Part shown: piece by piece, positions 7,380 through 16,448 of the stretch
Layout: each line of letters starts with the position of its first letter
Position numbering within the stretch: position 1 is the stretch's first letter
Assembly (NCBI GenBank): GCA_934339005.1
Contig: CAKRHR010000018.1
Coordinates: 1-51,624 of the forward strand
Reading direction: 5' to 3'
Length of the DNA stretch: 51,624 bases
DNA from: an uncultured Catenibacillus sp.
Lineage (GTDB): Bacteria > Bacillota > Clostridia > Lachnospirales > Lachnospiraceae
The notes under the pieces: generated by a model
Seen by the model: the letters and a program-made list of their open reading frames with translations, nothing else
Told to the model about the DNA's origin: nothing
The model's database searches: none
Translations under genes and position numbers: made by a program

Positions 7380-9215
7380 ATGAATATCATTAACATAGAA
7401 CATATACATCAGGTTTTTGGAGAAAAGACGATTTTTGAGGACGCTTCTTATGGCATTTCTGAGGGCGATAAGATTGGTATTATTGGAATTAACGGTACCG
7501 GCAAGACGACATTACTGAAGATGATTGCAGGGGCTATTGAACCGGATGAGGGGCAGATTGTACGACAGAATAACATTAAGATTGCATATCTTGCGCAGAA
7601 TCCTGATTTTACAAATCATCAGACTGTGGCAGATTATGCATTTGCAGATGTGGATGAGCATGACTGGACAGCCATCAGTGAGATTAAGAGCGCATTAAAT
7701 AAACTTGGTATTACGGATTTGGAGATGTCTTTGGATGTCCTTTCCGGCGGCCAGAAGAAAAAGGTTGCACTTGCCAGAGTGCTGACGGCTTCATTTGATG
7801 TACTGCTTTTGGACGAGCCTACAAACCACCTGGACAGCGATATGGTTGAATGGCTTGAAGATTATCTGCGCAAATTTAAGGGTGTTCTTGTGATGGTAAC
7901 CCATGACAGATATTTTCTTGATAAAGTGACAAATAAGATTTTGGAAATCAGCCGTGGCCAGATATATGGTTATGAGGCCAATTATTCCAAATTCCTTGAA
8001 CTTAAGGCAGAACGCGAGGAGATGGAGCTTGCCACAGAACGTAAACGTCAGAGTGTACTGCGCATGGAGCTTGAATGGGCAAAGCGCGGCTGCAGGGCAA
8101 GAACGACAAAGCAGAGGGCAAGACTTGAACGTCTGGAAGCCTTAAAGGCTGGCAAAGCACCGGAAACAGATGCCAAAGCGCAGATTGGCTCAGCAAAAAC
8201 ACGTATGGGTAAGAAGACGATTGAGCTGCATCATGTCAGCAAAGCCTTTGGTACACAGGTGATTGTGGATGACTTTGATTATATTTTCCTGAAGAATCAG
8301 TGCGTGGCGTTTGTGGGACCAAACGGCTGTGGTAAATCTACATTATTAAAGATGATTGCAGGCATTGTACCGACAGACAGCGGTGAAGTTGAGATCGGTG
8401 AAACGATTCATATTGGATATTTCAGTCAGGAAATCCCGGACATGGACACAAATCAGCGCGTGATTGATTATATTAAAGATGTGGCAGAATATATTGAAAC
8501 CGGTGATGGACGAATTTCTGCATCTATGATGCTGGAACGATTTTTATTTACACCGGAGATGCAGTATTCTCAGATTTCAAAGCTTTCAGGTGGTGAGAAG
8601 AAACGCCTGTATCTTTTAAAAGTGCTCAGTGCATCGCCAAATGTTCTGATTCTTGATGAGGTGAGTAATGACATTGATATTCCGACGATGACGATTCTCG
8701 AGGATTATCTGACGGATTTTGCAGGTATTATTATTACTGTATCCCATGACAGATATTTTTTGGACAATGTTGCAGACCGTATTTTTGAATTTTCCGGCAA
8801 TGGCAAATTGACACAGTATGAAGGCAGCTATACAGATTATATCAATACGAAAGCTTCAAGAGGTGCGGAAAATGCACAGAATGCAGATAAGGCAAAGACT
8901 GCAAAAACAAATGATACTGAAAAAGACAGTGCTTCAGATTCAAAGCAGACCTGGAAACAGAACAGACCTGTTAAATTAAAGTTTTCTTATAAAGAACAAA
9001 AAGAATTTGAAACCATTGACGAGGATATCGAAAAGCTTGAAACTAAAATTGCAGAGCTTGAGCAGGCAATTTTAGACAATGCTACAAATTCCTTCAAATT
9101 AATGGAATTATCTAAAGAAAAAGAAGACAAAGAAGCAGAACTGGAAGAAAAAATGGACAGATGGGTCTATTTAAATGATTTGGCTGAGCGCATCGAGGCA
9201 CAGAAAAATCAGTAG
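7380..9215 (+). CDS. ABC-F ATPase, Uup-like, with C-terminal coiled coil
   Basis: A 611-residue soluble twin-ATPase protein. Domain 1 has GINGTGKTT, LSGGQKKKVALARVL, LLLDEPTNHLD and THDRYF. Domain 2 has GPNGCGKST, LSGGEKKRLYLLKVL, LILDEVSNDID and SHDRYF, so both sites look active; DEVSND-D in place of DEPTND-D is the only oddity. Residues about 490-611 are a charged linker and a coiled coil that starts at KLKFSYKEQKEFE, like the C-terminal domain of Uup. Start chosen at ATG 7380 because homologues begin MNI-N-EHI and AGGAAG lies nine bases upstream; ATG 7347 would add 11 basic residues. Uup proteins act on ribosomes and DNA precise excision; a role in antibiotic tolerance is possible but not shown here. 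Divergent from the aminotransferase. Confidence 0.88.
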   Translation: MNIINIEHIHQVFGEKTIFEDASYGISEGDKIGIIGINGTGKTTLLKMIAGAIEPDEGQIVRQNNIKIAYLAQNPDFTNHQTVADYAFADVDEHDWTAISEIKSALNKLGITDLEMSLDVLSGGQKKKVALARVLTASFDVLLLDEPTNHLDSDMVEWLEDYLRKFKGVLVMVTHDRYFLDKVTNKILEISRGQIYGYEANYSKFLELKAEREEMELATERKRQSVLRMELEWAKRGCRARTTKQRARLERLEALKAGKAPETDAKAQIGSAKTRMGKKTIELHHVSKAFGTQVIVDDFDYIFLKNQCVAFVGPNGCGKSTLLKMIAGIVPTDSGEVEIGETIHIGYFSQEIPDMDTNQRVIDYIKDVAEYIETGDGRISASMMLERFLFTPEMQYSQISKLSGGEKKRLYLLKVLSASPNVLILDEVSNDIDIPTMTILEDYLTDFAGIIITVSHDRYFLDNVADRIFEFSGNGKLTQYEGSYTDYINTKASRGAENAQNADKAKTAKTNDTEKDSASDSKQTWKQNRPVKLKFSYKEQKEFETIDEDIEKLETKIAELEQAILDNATNSFKLMELSKEKEDKEAELEEKMDRWVYLNDLAERIEAQKNQ

Positions 9216-9361
9216 ACGGCAAAAATCATGCACATAAGATTCGTGACATCAGGTCAGAAAAATCAATAATCAACAAAAGAAAATACTTGTGATTTGTGGC
9301 ATGAAGTCAGGGAAAAATGTTATGACTCTGAAATTTAATAAGTATTTAGGAGATTAGGAAT

Positions 9362-11254
9362 ATGACACATAATATTAAACCAGCAACAGGCAGTGGTATT
9401 CCATTTGGTGTAGTTAAGACGGGACAGGAGATTCAATTTTCAATAAGTGCCGGAGCGCGTCAGCCGTTATATTTGAATGTGACATTTGCAGATGGGGAAA
9501 CGCATCGGATAGATATGAAGGCACATCACGTTGCCGGAGATGTGTATTCTGTGCGTCTTGGTAAGATACCTTCGGGGTATCTTCAATATAGTTATGATGA
9601 TGGCAGGCAGGCTGTAAAGGATGATTATGCCGGATATATTGCAGATGCAAAGTCCTGGGGTGTGCCATCAAAACGCATAAGTTACGGCTTTTTTAATGAA
9701 ACATTTAATTGGAAAGATGATAAGCTGCCACACATTGCGATGCAGGACCTTGTGATGTACAAGCTGCATGTGCGAGGTTTTACGATGGATAATTCTTCCG
9801 GTGTGCGCCACAAGGGGACATTTAAAGGCGTGACGGAAAAGATACGTTATTTAAAAGAACTTGGGATCAACTGCGTAGAACTGATGCCGGCAACGGATTT
9901 TTGCGAGATGGTGCCAAAGCGTATACATGGTGGCTATGAATCAGCAGCATTTTTGACAGATGTGCCTGGTGTATCCCCAAAATCAGATGCTCAGACTGAA
10001 TTAAAATCTCAGGATAAATATAAAATGAATTACTGGGGTTACGGTGACAGTTATTTCTTTGCACCAAAAGCTTCTTATGCGGCAGGGCAGAATCCTCAGA
10101 AGGAATTTAAAGAGATGGTTCTGGCGCTACATCAGGCAGGCATTGAGGTTGTGATGGAGATGAATTTCCCGGAGGATATTTCTCCTGTGTTGATTTTAGA
10201 TTGCCTGCGTCACTGGGTACTTTGGTATCATGTGGACGGATTTCATTTAAACAGTAATGGTACGCCGCTGACGATGCTTGCGCAGGATGCACTTTTGCAG
10301 CAGACAAAGCTGTTTAGCGAGCATTTTGATACAGATGCAATTTACAGAGATCATGTTGCAGAATATAAGCATCTGGCATGTCTGCATGATGCTTATGAGA
10401 TGTGTGCCAGACGTTTCCTTAAAGGGGATGACGATATGGTGGCGCCTTTCTGGCATAGTGTGTTGCAAAATGAACCTTCTGTCAGTTATGTGCGTTATCT
10501 GGCAAGCCACAATGGCATGCGTCTGATGGATATGGTCAGTTTTGACAGAAAGCACAATGAAGATAATGGTGAGCAGAATAACGATGGTACAGATTATAAT
10601 TACAGCTGGAATTGTGGTGCAGAGGGCGATACGAAAAAACGCCGGGTACAGCAGCTTCGCAGGTCACAGCTTTATAACGCAGTGATTATGGCGTTGCTTC
10701 ATCAGGGCATTCCGATGATTTTTGCAGGGGATGAGTTTGGACAGTCACAGCAGGGTAATAATAATCCATACTGCCAGGATAATGAGATTTCCTGGGTCAA
10801 CTGGAAAAATAAACGCAAAAATAAAGTAATGTTCGAGTTCGTCAGAAAGATAATTGCGCTGCGTCAGGCACACCCTGTATTGCATATGGAAAAGCCTGTG
10901 CGCCTGATGGATTATCTTGGCTGTGGCTACCCGGATGTTTCTGTGCACGGAGCACGGCCATGGCAGCCGGAGGATACACCGGAAAGTCATTATGTAGGCA
11001 TGATGTACTGTGGCAGATATGTGCATACTTCCGGTAAAGATGATGATTTCTTTTATATAGCATATAATATGCACTGGGAACCAAAGGCGATTGGCCTGCC
11101 AAATCTGCCGGAAAAATTGCAGTGGGAAGCAGTCGTTGCGACAACAGGTATGGACAATCTGGATTTGGAAGACATGTATCAGGTAGAAATTCCACCACGC
11201 ACAATTGTAATTTTTAAGAGCAGGAAAGTTGCTGTGAAGCAGAAAGGACTGTAA
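9362..11254 (+). CDS. GH13 glycogen-debranching-enzyme homologue, probably catalytically inactive
   Basis: A 630-residue protein with the layout of GlgX/isoamylase-type alpha-amylase family enzymes: an N-terminal beta domain (about 1-110), a (beta/alpha)8 barrel and a C-terminal beta domain. Family anchors are MYKLHVRGFT, LKELGINCVELMP, WGYG, YHVDGFHL, KHNEDNGE and IPMIFAGDEFGQSQQGNNN. The active site is not intact. Region II reads DGFHLN with Asn297 where the nucleophile Asp belongs; region IV reads SHNG with Asn384 for the transition-state Asp; region I lacks the usual D---NH. Only the acid/base Glu (E320 in LFSEHFD) remains. It may bind alpha-glucans without cutting them. Ribosome site AGGAGATTAGG. 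TraX-like gene follows after nine bases. Confidence 0.82.
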   Translation: MTHNIKPATGSGIPFGVVKTGQEIQFSISAGARQPLYLNVTFADGETHRIDMKAHHVAGDVYSVRLGKIPSGYLQYSYDDGRQAVKDDYAGYIADAKSWGVPSKRISYGFFNETFNWKDDKLPHIAMQDLVMYKLHVRGFTMDNSSGVRHKGTFKGVTEKIRYLKELGINCVELMPATDFCEMVPKRIHGGYESAAFLTDVPGVSPKSDAQTELKSQDKYKMNYWGYGDSYFFAPKASYAAGQNPQKEFKEMVLALHQAGIEVVMEMNFPEDISPVLILDCLRHWVLWYHVDGFHLNSNGTPLTMLAQDALLQQTKLFSEHFDTDAIYRDHVAEYKHLACLHDAYEMCARRFLKGDDDMVAPFWHSVLQNEPSVSYVRYLASHNGMRLMDMVSFDRKHNEDNGEQNNDGTDYNYSWNCGAEGDTKKRRVQQLRRSQLYNAVIMALLHQGIPMIFAGDEFGQSQQGNNNPYCQDNEISWVNWKNKRKNKVMFEFVRKIIALRQAHPVLHMEKPVRLMDYLGCGYPDVSVHGARPWQPEDTPESHYVGMMYCGRYVHTSGKDDDFFYIAYNMHWEPKAIGLPNLPEKLQWEAVVATTGMDNLDLEDMYQVEIPPRTIVIFKSRKVAVKQKGL

Positions 11255-11263
11255 AATAAAATT

Positions 11264-11923
11264 ATGAGTTCATTTGCACTGAAATTAATTGCAGTCGTTT
11301 CCATGCTGACAGACCATATGGGAGCAGTATTATTTCCACAATATATATGGATGCGCTATATTGGCCGGCTGGCATTTCCGATTTATTGTTTTTTGCTGAC
11401 AGAAGGTTATCTGCATACACACAGCTTCAAAAAATATATTTTAAGAATGACCATATTTATGGTGTTGTCAGAAATTCCGTTTGATCTGGCATTTTCACAC
11501 ACTTGGCTCAATATTCATTATCAGAATGTGTACTGGACATTGCTGCTTGGCCTGCTAGCTATCCGGGCGATGGAGTGGCTTCAGGCACGCCTGCCGCGTC
11601 AGTGGTTTATGCTTGGCTATGTGCCGGTGGCTGCAGCGGCTGCGATTGCATGGTTTATTCATACGGATTACAACGCCTATGGCGTGTTGATGATTTTTGG
11701 ATTCTACATATTTAAAAAGCAAAAAGTGGCATTAGCTGTTTATGAAATTATTTTATTTGGATTCCTTGGTCAGATTGAGTTGTTTGCCGCATTTGCATTC
11801 ATTCCGATTTTTTTATATAATGGAAAAAAGGGCTTATCAAATCGGTGGATGAACATAGGATTTTACGCATTTTATCCGATACACCTGATTGTGCTTGTGT
11901 TAGTCAGGCATCTGTGTGGGTAA
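11264..11923 (+). CDS. TraX-family integral membrane protein
   Basis: A 219-residue, strongly hydrophobic protein with about seven to eight membrane segments. The start, SFALKLIAVVSMLTDHMG, and MRYIGRLAFPIYCFLLTEGY are typical of the TraX family, named after the F-plasmid pilin acetylase and part of the wider acyltransferase group. Chromosomal TraX proteins are common in Lachnospiraceae, with no settled function. The gene starts nine bases after the GH13 stop, has no clear ribosome site of its own, and is probably translated by coupling. No pilus or conjugation genes are nearby, so a conjugative role is unlikely. Confidence 0.82.
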   Translation: MSSFALKLIAVVSMLTDHMGAVLFPQYIWMRYIGRLAFPIYCFLLTEGYLHTHSFKKYILRMTIFMVLSEIPFDLAFSHTWLNIHYQNVYWTLLLGLLAIRAMEWLQARLPRQWFMLGYVPVAAAAAIAWFIHTDYNAYGVLMIFGFYIFKKQKVALAVYEIILFGFLGQIELFAAFAFIPIFLYNGKKGLSNRWMNIGFYAFYPIHLIVLVLVRHLCG

Positions 11924-12039
11924 GCTGGTGCAAAATTGAGGCACAATTAAATACTGCATAACAAGTCGTATCAGAACTTTTAAATCAAGCAGTTAACGTA
12001 AAAAGTTACAGATAACACAAAAGGAGGAGTTAACCAGTC

Positions 12040-12522
12040 ATGGAAAAAATAGCAAGCTTTACAATTAATCATTTAGAATTGCTTCCGGGCATTTATGTAT
12101 CAAGAAAAGATTTTGTCGGTGAGGAAGTCATTACGACATTTGACCTGCGTATGACAAGACCAAATTATGAGCCTGTCATGAATACAGCAGAGGTGCATAC
12201 GATTGAACATCTGGCTGCCACATTTTTACGCAATCACCCGGATTTTAAATCAAAAACAGTGTATTTTGGACCAATGGGCTGCCGTACAGGTTTTTATCTG
12301 CTTTTGGCAGGGGATTATAAATCAAAAGACATTGTGCCATTGATGGTAGAAATGTTTGAATTTATCAGAGATTTTGAGGGTGACGTTCCGGGTGCATCCG
12401 CCAGAGATTGCGGCAACTATCTGGACATGAATCTTCCGATGGCAAAATACCTTGCCAAACGTTATCTGGATAATGTGCTTTATGGTATTGATGATGCACA
12501 TTTGAATTATCCGGATGCGTGA
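12040..12522 (+). CDS. luxS: S-ribosylhomocysteine lyase LuxS
   Basis: Converts S-ribosylhomocysteine to homocysteine and DPD, the precursor of autoinducer-2, within the methyl cycle. At 160 residues it is the standard length. The iron/zinc site is clear: HTIEH (residues 53-57) plus the cysteine in SARDCGNYLDMN. FGPMGCRTGFY is also diagnostic. The ribosome site AGGAGGAG precedes the ATG at a good distance. No mtn/pfs or other methyl-cycle gene adjoins it. A weak promoter-like pair (TTGAGG, 17 bases, TAACAA) lies in the 116-base gap upstream. No terminator is visible after it. Confidence 0.97.
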   Translation: MEKIASFTINHLELLPGIYVSRKDFVGEEVITTFDLRMTRPNYEPVMNTAEVHTIEHLAATFLRNHPDFKSKTVYFGPMGCRTGFYLLLAGDYKSKDIVPLMVEMFEFIRDFEGDVPGASARDCGNYLDMNLPMAKYLAKRYLDNVLYGIDDAHLNYPDA

Positions 12523-12704
12523 TGAAAAACTCAATTTTAAAAGCATAAAAAATAGAAACATGGCCATACTGATGCTATAAAAACTATAAAGCAGCGAAAC
12601 TATGATACAATGCAGCTGTTTAAAAACATCACATGATTTATGATATGAAATCAGAATTAAAGCTGATGAATACTGACACGAACAGTGCGCAGGAGGCGGG
12701 CAGT

Positions 12705-12881
12705 ATGGCACAGGATATGTTTTCGGACAGACATTATCTGTCAAAGATGAAAAGAGTCGATGGACCAGCGCAGGCAGATGCAGACGGACAGACCAGCATG
12801 CCTGTAAAAAATCACCACGAAGGCTCATATATCGGTGATTTTCCACCAAAGGATGACTATAAAAAAGATATTTATATGTAA
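12705..12881 (+). CDS. Small hypothetical protein (58 aa)
   Basis: An in-frame ATG at 12705 follows AGGAGG with a nine-base spacing, better than the ATG at 12633, which has no ribosome site. The product is hydrophilic and acidic with an odd tail, GSYIGDFPPKDDYKKDIYM, and no membrane segment or signal peptide. I do not recognise a family. It follows luxS by 180 bases and precedes the lactonase gene by 218 bases. It could be a real small protein or a chance frame with a good ribosome site. Confidence 0.4.
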   Translation: MAQDMFSDRHYLSKMKRVDGPAQADADGQTSMPVKNHHEGSYIGDFPPKDDYKKDIYM

Positions 12882-13099
12882 TAAAAGTCTGATGAAATTT
12901 TATTTTTCATATCAGATCTGAGGATAAAACGGATATGTTAGATTTTGATATTTTCCTGTTACTGAGAAATGTTATCTTAGGGTAACATTATAAAAGACGG
13001 CAGAGAAAGTATAGAATCTATAACTGTAAAGTACTAAAGATAAGAAAATAAAATTGATACTAAAACTCATAAAATGTTAAAAGAGGGAGGTTTCTTGCC
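12882..13099 (+). promoter_or_regulatory. Leader region of the lactonase-type gene
   Basis: No gene seen. AATGTTA (12968-12974) and TAACATT (12983-12989) form a seven-base inverted repeat with an eight-base spacer that could be an operator or a weak hairpin. A longer imperfect repeat, TCTGATGAAA with TTTCATATCAGA, lies near 12888-12917. Confidence 0.25.
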
Positions 13100-14140
13100 A
13101 TGGCAGGAAAGTACATAGCCTATGTAGGTTCTTATACAAGAGGAAAAAGCAAGGGCATCACAGTTTTTGATGTAGATGAAGCATTTAATTTTAAGAAAAG
13201 ATTTACATATGAAATTAACAATCCTTCATATGTGCAGATGTCATATGACCAGAAATTTTTGTATACATCCTGCGATGAAGGTGTTGCAGCATTCAGAATA
13301 CTGGATAACGGTGGTCTGACATTTTTAAATAAAGCTTCCGTCAATGGTTTAAGACCATGCTATTTGTCTGTGGACAAAAAAAATCAGTATCTGCTTGCAG
13401 CAGGTTATCATGATGGCAAGATGACAGTCCTTAAATTAAACAAAGACGGTTCAGTCAGCCATGTGACAGACGAAGTATTTATGACAGGCATTGGTACAGA
13501 GATGGGACGCCATTATATGTGTCATGTCAACTGTGCGATATTTTCACCGGATGAACGTTTCGTATTTTCAGTGGATATGGGACTTGACCAGGTTAAGATT
13601 TACGAATTTGACCATAAGAAGGGTAAATTAAAACTTCATGGCATTTTGCGCTGTGAGATTGATGACGGTCCGAAACATATGGTATTTTCAAATGATGGCA
13701 AATATGCTTATCTGACCTTTGAAAATAAAAACGTTGTCAAACAGTACGCTTATGATGCTGAAAATGCAAAATTTACAGAAATGCAGTCGCTCTCAACACT
13801 GCCAAAGAGTGCCAGTGATTATTCCAATGCAGTGACATTAAAAATTACACCGGATGATAAATACTTATATGTTACAAATTCCGGTAACAACAGTGTGGCA
13901 GTGTATAAGATTGACGAGCAGACAAAAGAAATGTCAGAAATCTGTATTTTGCCAATCAGCGGTGAATATCCAAAGGATATTGTGCTTATGGGGGATGGGC
14001 AGACGTTCGTCTGTGTCAACCAGATATCAGATTCCATGACATTTTTCAAGATGGATTATGAAAAAGGATTCTTTACAATGCAGAAAAAGCCAATTGAGCT
14101 CTACAGTCCGACGACGATGCAGATTAAGAAATTAAGTTAA
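13100..14140 (+). CDS. Lactonase-family beta-propeller protein (Pgl/YkgB-like)
   Basis: A 346-residue protein with repeating beta-propeller blades, seen as recurring FSPDERFVFSVD, FSNDGKYAYLTFE and ITPDDKYLYVTNS units. The opening KYIAYVGSYTRGKSKGI is typical of the 7-bladed lactonase family that includes 6-phosphogluconolactonase of the YbhE type. Such enzymes hydrolyse 6-phosphogluconolactone in the pentose phosphate route; other members act on different lactones. No zwf or gnd is in the window, so the substrate is open. GGGAGG ribosome site. A lipoprotein gene follows 50 bases downstream on the same strand. Confidence 0.82.
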   Translation: MAGKYIAYVGSYTRGKSKGITVFDVDEAFNFKKRFTYEINNPSYVQMSYDQKFLYTSCDEGVAAFRILDNGGLTFLNKASVNGLRPCYLSVDKKNQYLLAAGYHDGKMTVLKLNKDGSVSHVTDEVFMTGIGTEMGRHYMCHVNCAIFSPDERFVFSVDMGLDQVKIYEFDHKKGKLKLHGILRCEIDDGPKHMVFSNDGKYAYLTFENKNVVKQYAYDAENAKFTEMQSLSTLPKSASDYSNAVTLKITPDDKYLYVTNSGNNSVAVYKIDEQTKEMSEICILPISGEYPKDIVLMGDGQTFVCVNQISDSMTFFKMDYEKGFFTMQKKPIELYSPTTMQIKKLS

Positions 14141-14190
14141 TGTTAAAGAGTGATTGATATAAGCTACAAAAATAAAGGAAAACAGACAAT

Positions 14191-14703
14191 ATGAGAATCA
14201 ATGACAGAATAATTATCTGGTGCATGCTTTTAGTGTGTGTGCTTTCACTGACATCGTGTAAAATACTGGATGTTACCGGACGGGGTGACGAGCAGTTTGA
14301 CGAAACGATTATAGTGGAAACAGCCGCAAATGGCACAGCGGATATTCCTGAGGAAAGGACGTATTACTATTATACTTCCGACAACGGACAGGATTACGCA
14401 CGCTATGCTTACAGCACCGGAGATGACAGCAGTGACAGTGAAACACATGTGTTGGAAGTTACCCCGCAGATGCTGCTTGCACAGCTTGCTGATACGATGC
14501 AGGTTGAATTTGAGATTGCATCAGACATTGAAGTACAAAAAAATACGATAACAGTTGTATTTTCAACATATGACTGGAAGGATAAAACGCAGGCGGCGGT
14601 TCTTGGCAGTATCGAAAAGACGCTGCAGTATTATTTCAAACCGGACAATCCGTATATCATCAGTGCCGTATTTGAGGATGCAGACGGAAATGTGTTGCAG
14701 TAA
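14191..14703 (+). CDS. Predicted lipoprotein, function unknown
   Basis: A 170-residue protein with a clear lipoprotein signal: basic start, hydrophobic core and LTSC lipobox with Cys23 as the likely acylated residue. After a tyrosine- and acid-rich linker (about 55-90) comes a globular end containing QNTITVVFSTYDWKD-like sequence followed by SIEKTLQYYFKPDNPYII, faintly like the GerMN fold, though I would not assign it. It is anchored outside the membrane. Ribosome site AAAGGA. It may share a transcript with the lactonase gene. Its terminator is shared with aroC. Confidence 0.75.
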   Translation: MRINDRIIIWCMLLVCVLSLTSCKILDVTGRGDEQFDETIIVETAANGTADIPEERTYYYYTSDNGQDYARYAYSTGDDSSDSETHVLEVTPQMLLAQLADTMQVEFEIASDIEVQKNTITVVFSTYDWKDKTQAAVLGSIEKTLQYYFKPDNPYIISAVFEDADGNVLQ

Positions 14704-14760
14704 AACATTTAATTCAAGCCTGTACTTTAAAAGTATATATCCAGAATATATCTTATAAAA

Positions 14761-14810
14761 ATACCCTGCCGTGTAAAGAAAAATATTTCTGATATGGCAG
14801 GGTATTTTTT
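14761..14810. terminator. Bidirectional terminator between lipoprotein gene and aroC
   Basis: ATACCCTGCC (14761-14770) pairs with GGCAGGGTAT (14796-14805), followed by T6 on the plus strand and preceded by an A-run that gives a T-run on the minus strand. Confidence 0.85.
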
Positions 14811-15918
14811 AAATTTCCGATTTATAAATTTTTTCGAGATGTTCTACGCGGGCTGTCATGTTTGCCATTACAAGGTCAAGGACAGTTAAAGCTGCCATAG
14901 CTTCAACGACGACAACGGCGCGGGGAACGATAATCGGGTCGTGACGGCCTTTGATGGAAATATCAATGGCTTCGCCGGATTTATTCACGGTCTGCTGCAT
15001 CTTTGCTATGGAAGGTGTCGGCTTGAAGGCCACACGCATATAAATATCTGAGCCATCACTCATGCCACCAAGAATACCGCCGGCGTGGTTGGTGGCTTTT
15101 GTAATATGATGATTTTCGTCAAGGACAAAGGCATCGTTGTTTTCAGAACCAAAGGAGCGGGCGGCGGCAAAGCCATCGCCAATCTCAAAACCTTTGACGG
15201 CACCAATCGAAAACATGGCTTTGGCAAGGTTTGCATCAAGCTTATCAAAAACAGGTTCACCTATACCGGCCGGTACATGTTTGATGATACATTCTACTGT
15301 GCCGCCGACAGAATCCTGTGCTTTCATCTGATTAGTGAGCAGTTCGGAAGCTTTTGATGCTGCCCCGGCATCCGGCATATAAAGTGCGTTATTGGAAGCT
15401 TCGACCATATTAAATCTATCATAGTCAATTGAAATGTCACCAATAGATGCAGTGTAGGCAATAACTTCAATACCTAGTTGTTTTAAAAGTTTGCAGGCAA
15501 TCGCACCTGCAGCAACACGGCCAATGGTTTCACGGCCTGAGCTTCTGCCACCACCGCGGTAATCTCTGAAACCGTATTTGGCATCAAATGTAAAATCAGC
15601 ATGTCCCGGACGATAATAGGTAGAAATTTCCGAGTAATCTGCGGAACGTTGTGTTTTGTTGTAAACAATCATAGAAATCGGTGTGCCTGTAGTCTTTCCT
15701 TCAAAAACGCCGGAGAGAATCTCGACAGCATCGTCTTCTTTACGTGGGGTTGTAAACTGGGACTGACCGGGCTTTCTGCGGTTTAAATAAACCTGAATAT
15801 CGGAAGCCTCCAGTTCAAGTCCTGCAGGACAGCCATCGACAACAACGCCGATAGCCTGACCGTGGGATTCGCCCCAGGTCATTATTTTAAAAATATGGCC
15901 ATATGTTGAACCTGACAT
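14809..15918 (-). CDS. aroC: Chorismate synthase
   Basis: Catalyses the last step of the shikimate pathway, turning 5-enolpyruvylshikimate 3-phosphate into chorismate with reduced FMN. Length 369 residues, normal. Signatures are GESHGQAIGVVVDGCPAG, the RPGHAD segment, GGGRSSGRETIGRVAAGAIA and the late GRHDP motif. The ribosome site AGAGGTGA stands close ahead of the ATG. It stands alone on the minus strand, away from other aro genes, behind a promoter at 16092-16120 that leaves a leader of about 165 bases. Confidence 0.97.
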   Translation of the reverse strand: MSGSTYGHIFKIMTWGESHGQAIGVVVDGCPAGLELEASDIQVYLNRRKPGQSQFTTPRKEDDAVEILSGVFEGKTTGTPISMIVYNKTQRSADYSEISTYYRPGHADFTFDAKYGFRDYRGGGRSSGRETIGRVAAGAIACKLLKQLGIEVIAYTASIGDISIDYDRFNMVEASNNALYMPDAGAASKASELLTNQMKAQDSVGGTVECIIKHVPAGIGEPVFDKLDANLAKAMFSIGAVKGFEIGDGFAAARSFGSENNDAFVLDENHHITKATNHAGGILGGMSDGSDIYMRVAFKPTPSIAKMQQTVNKSGEAIDISIKGRHDPIIVPRAVVVVEAMAALTVLDLVMANMTARVEHLEKIYKSEI

Positions 15919-16091
15919 AAAATCACCTCTGTTTATTTAGCATGAGTCGACATTTATTGATAAGTTTTAATATGATGATGTAAGGGTTAAAGGTCTTAAT
16001 TGCGATTACACTTGCACAAATGAGCACTTTAGACTTGTTGACACGCCAAACATCGAAAATGCAATAAAATGTTGTAGGATACTTAACCCAT

Positions 16092-16120
16092 ATTATACAG
16101 TGCGGTGAAAATGTCTGCAA
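16092..16120 (-). promoter_or_regulatory. Promoter of aroC
   Basis: Minus strand: TTGCAG, 17-base spacer, TATAAT. The leader from about 16085 to 15919 contains GGGTTAA near its 5' end and TTAACCC about 95 bases later, which could close a long stem. Confidence 0.6.
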
Positions 16121-16235
16121 GTCAAAGATAAAAAATGTGAAAAAGAAACAAATCAAAAAAAGTCAAAAACGGTCACAAAAAATCAAAAATTTACAAAAAT
16201 GTATAGATACGTCAAAATATGTAAAATTTAAAGCA
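16121..16235. other. Phased A-tracts, likely intrinsically curved DNA
   Basis: Runs of four to seven A recur at almost exactly 10-base steps (TCAAAAAAAG, TCAAAAACGG, TCACAAAAAA, TCAAAAATTT, ACAAAAATGT and on). In-phase A-tracts bend DNA. The tract lies between the aroC promoter and the HPr-like gene's promoter. No gene is seen in this intergenic region. Confidence 0.6.
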
Positions 16236-16373
16236 ATTAATTGTAAATAATAACAACAAAAAATGCGATTTATTCTTGAAATCGACATGAAATTGCATAT
16301 TTCATACTTTTAGAGGATAACACAAATATTAAAAAATGCCTTTAAATATTAAGAAAACTGAATTTTCAGAAAA

Positions 16374-16402
16374 TTGACATTAAAAACAAATTCGTGTAAA
16401 TT
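16374..16402 (+). promoter_or_regulatory. Promoter of the HPr-like gene
   Basis: Consensus TTGACA, 17-base spacer, TAAATT; predicted start near 16409, about 40 bases ahead of the start codon. Confidence 0.65.
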
Positions 16403-16448
16403 ATCAACAATTCATAGAGATTGTTTATGAATTAGGAGGATGATTAAA

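Noticed and set aside
12322..12849. Minus-strand ORF over luxS and the small ORF (175 aa)
   Set aside because: No ribosome site, no recognisable domain, and it opposes well-supported luxS.
15085..15357. Plus-strand ORF inside aroC
   Set aside because: It mirrors aroC codon structure and has no homology that I can see.
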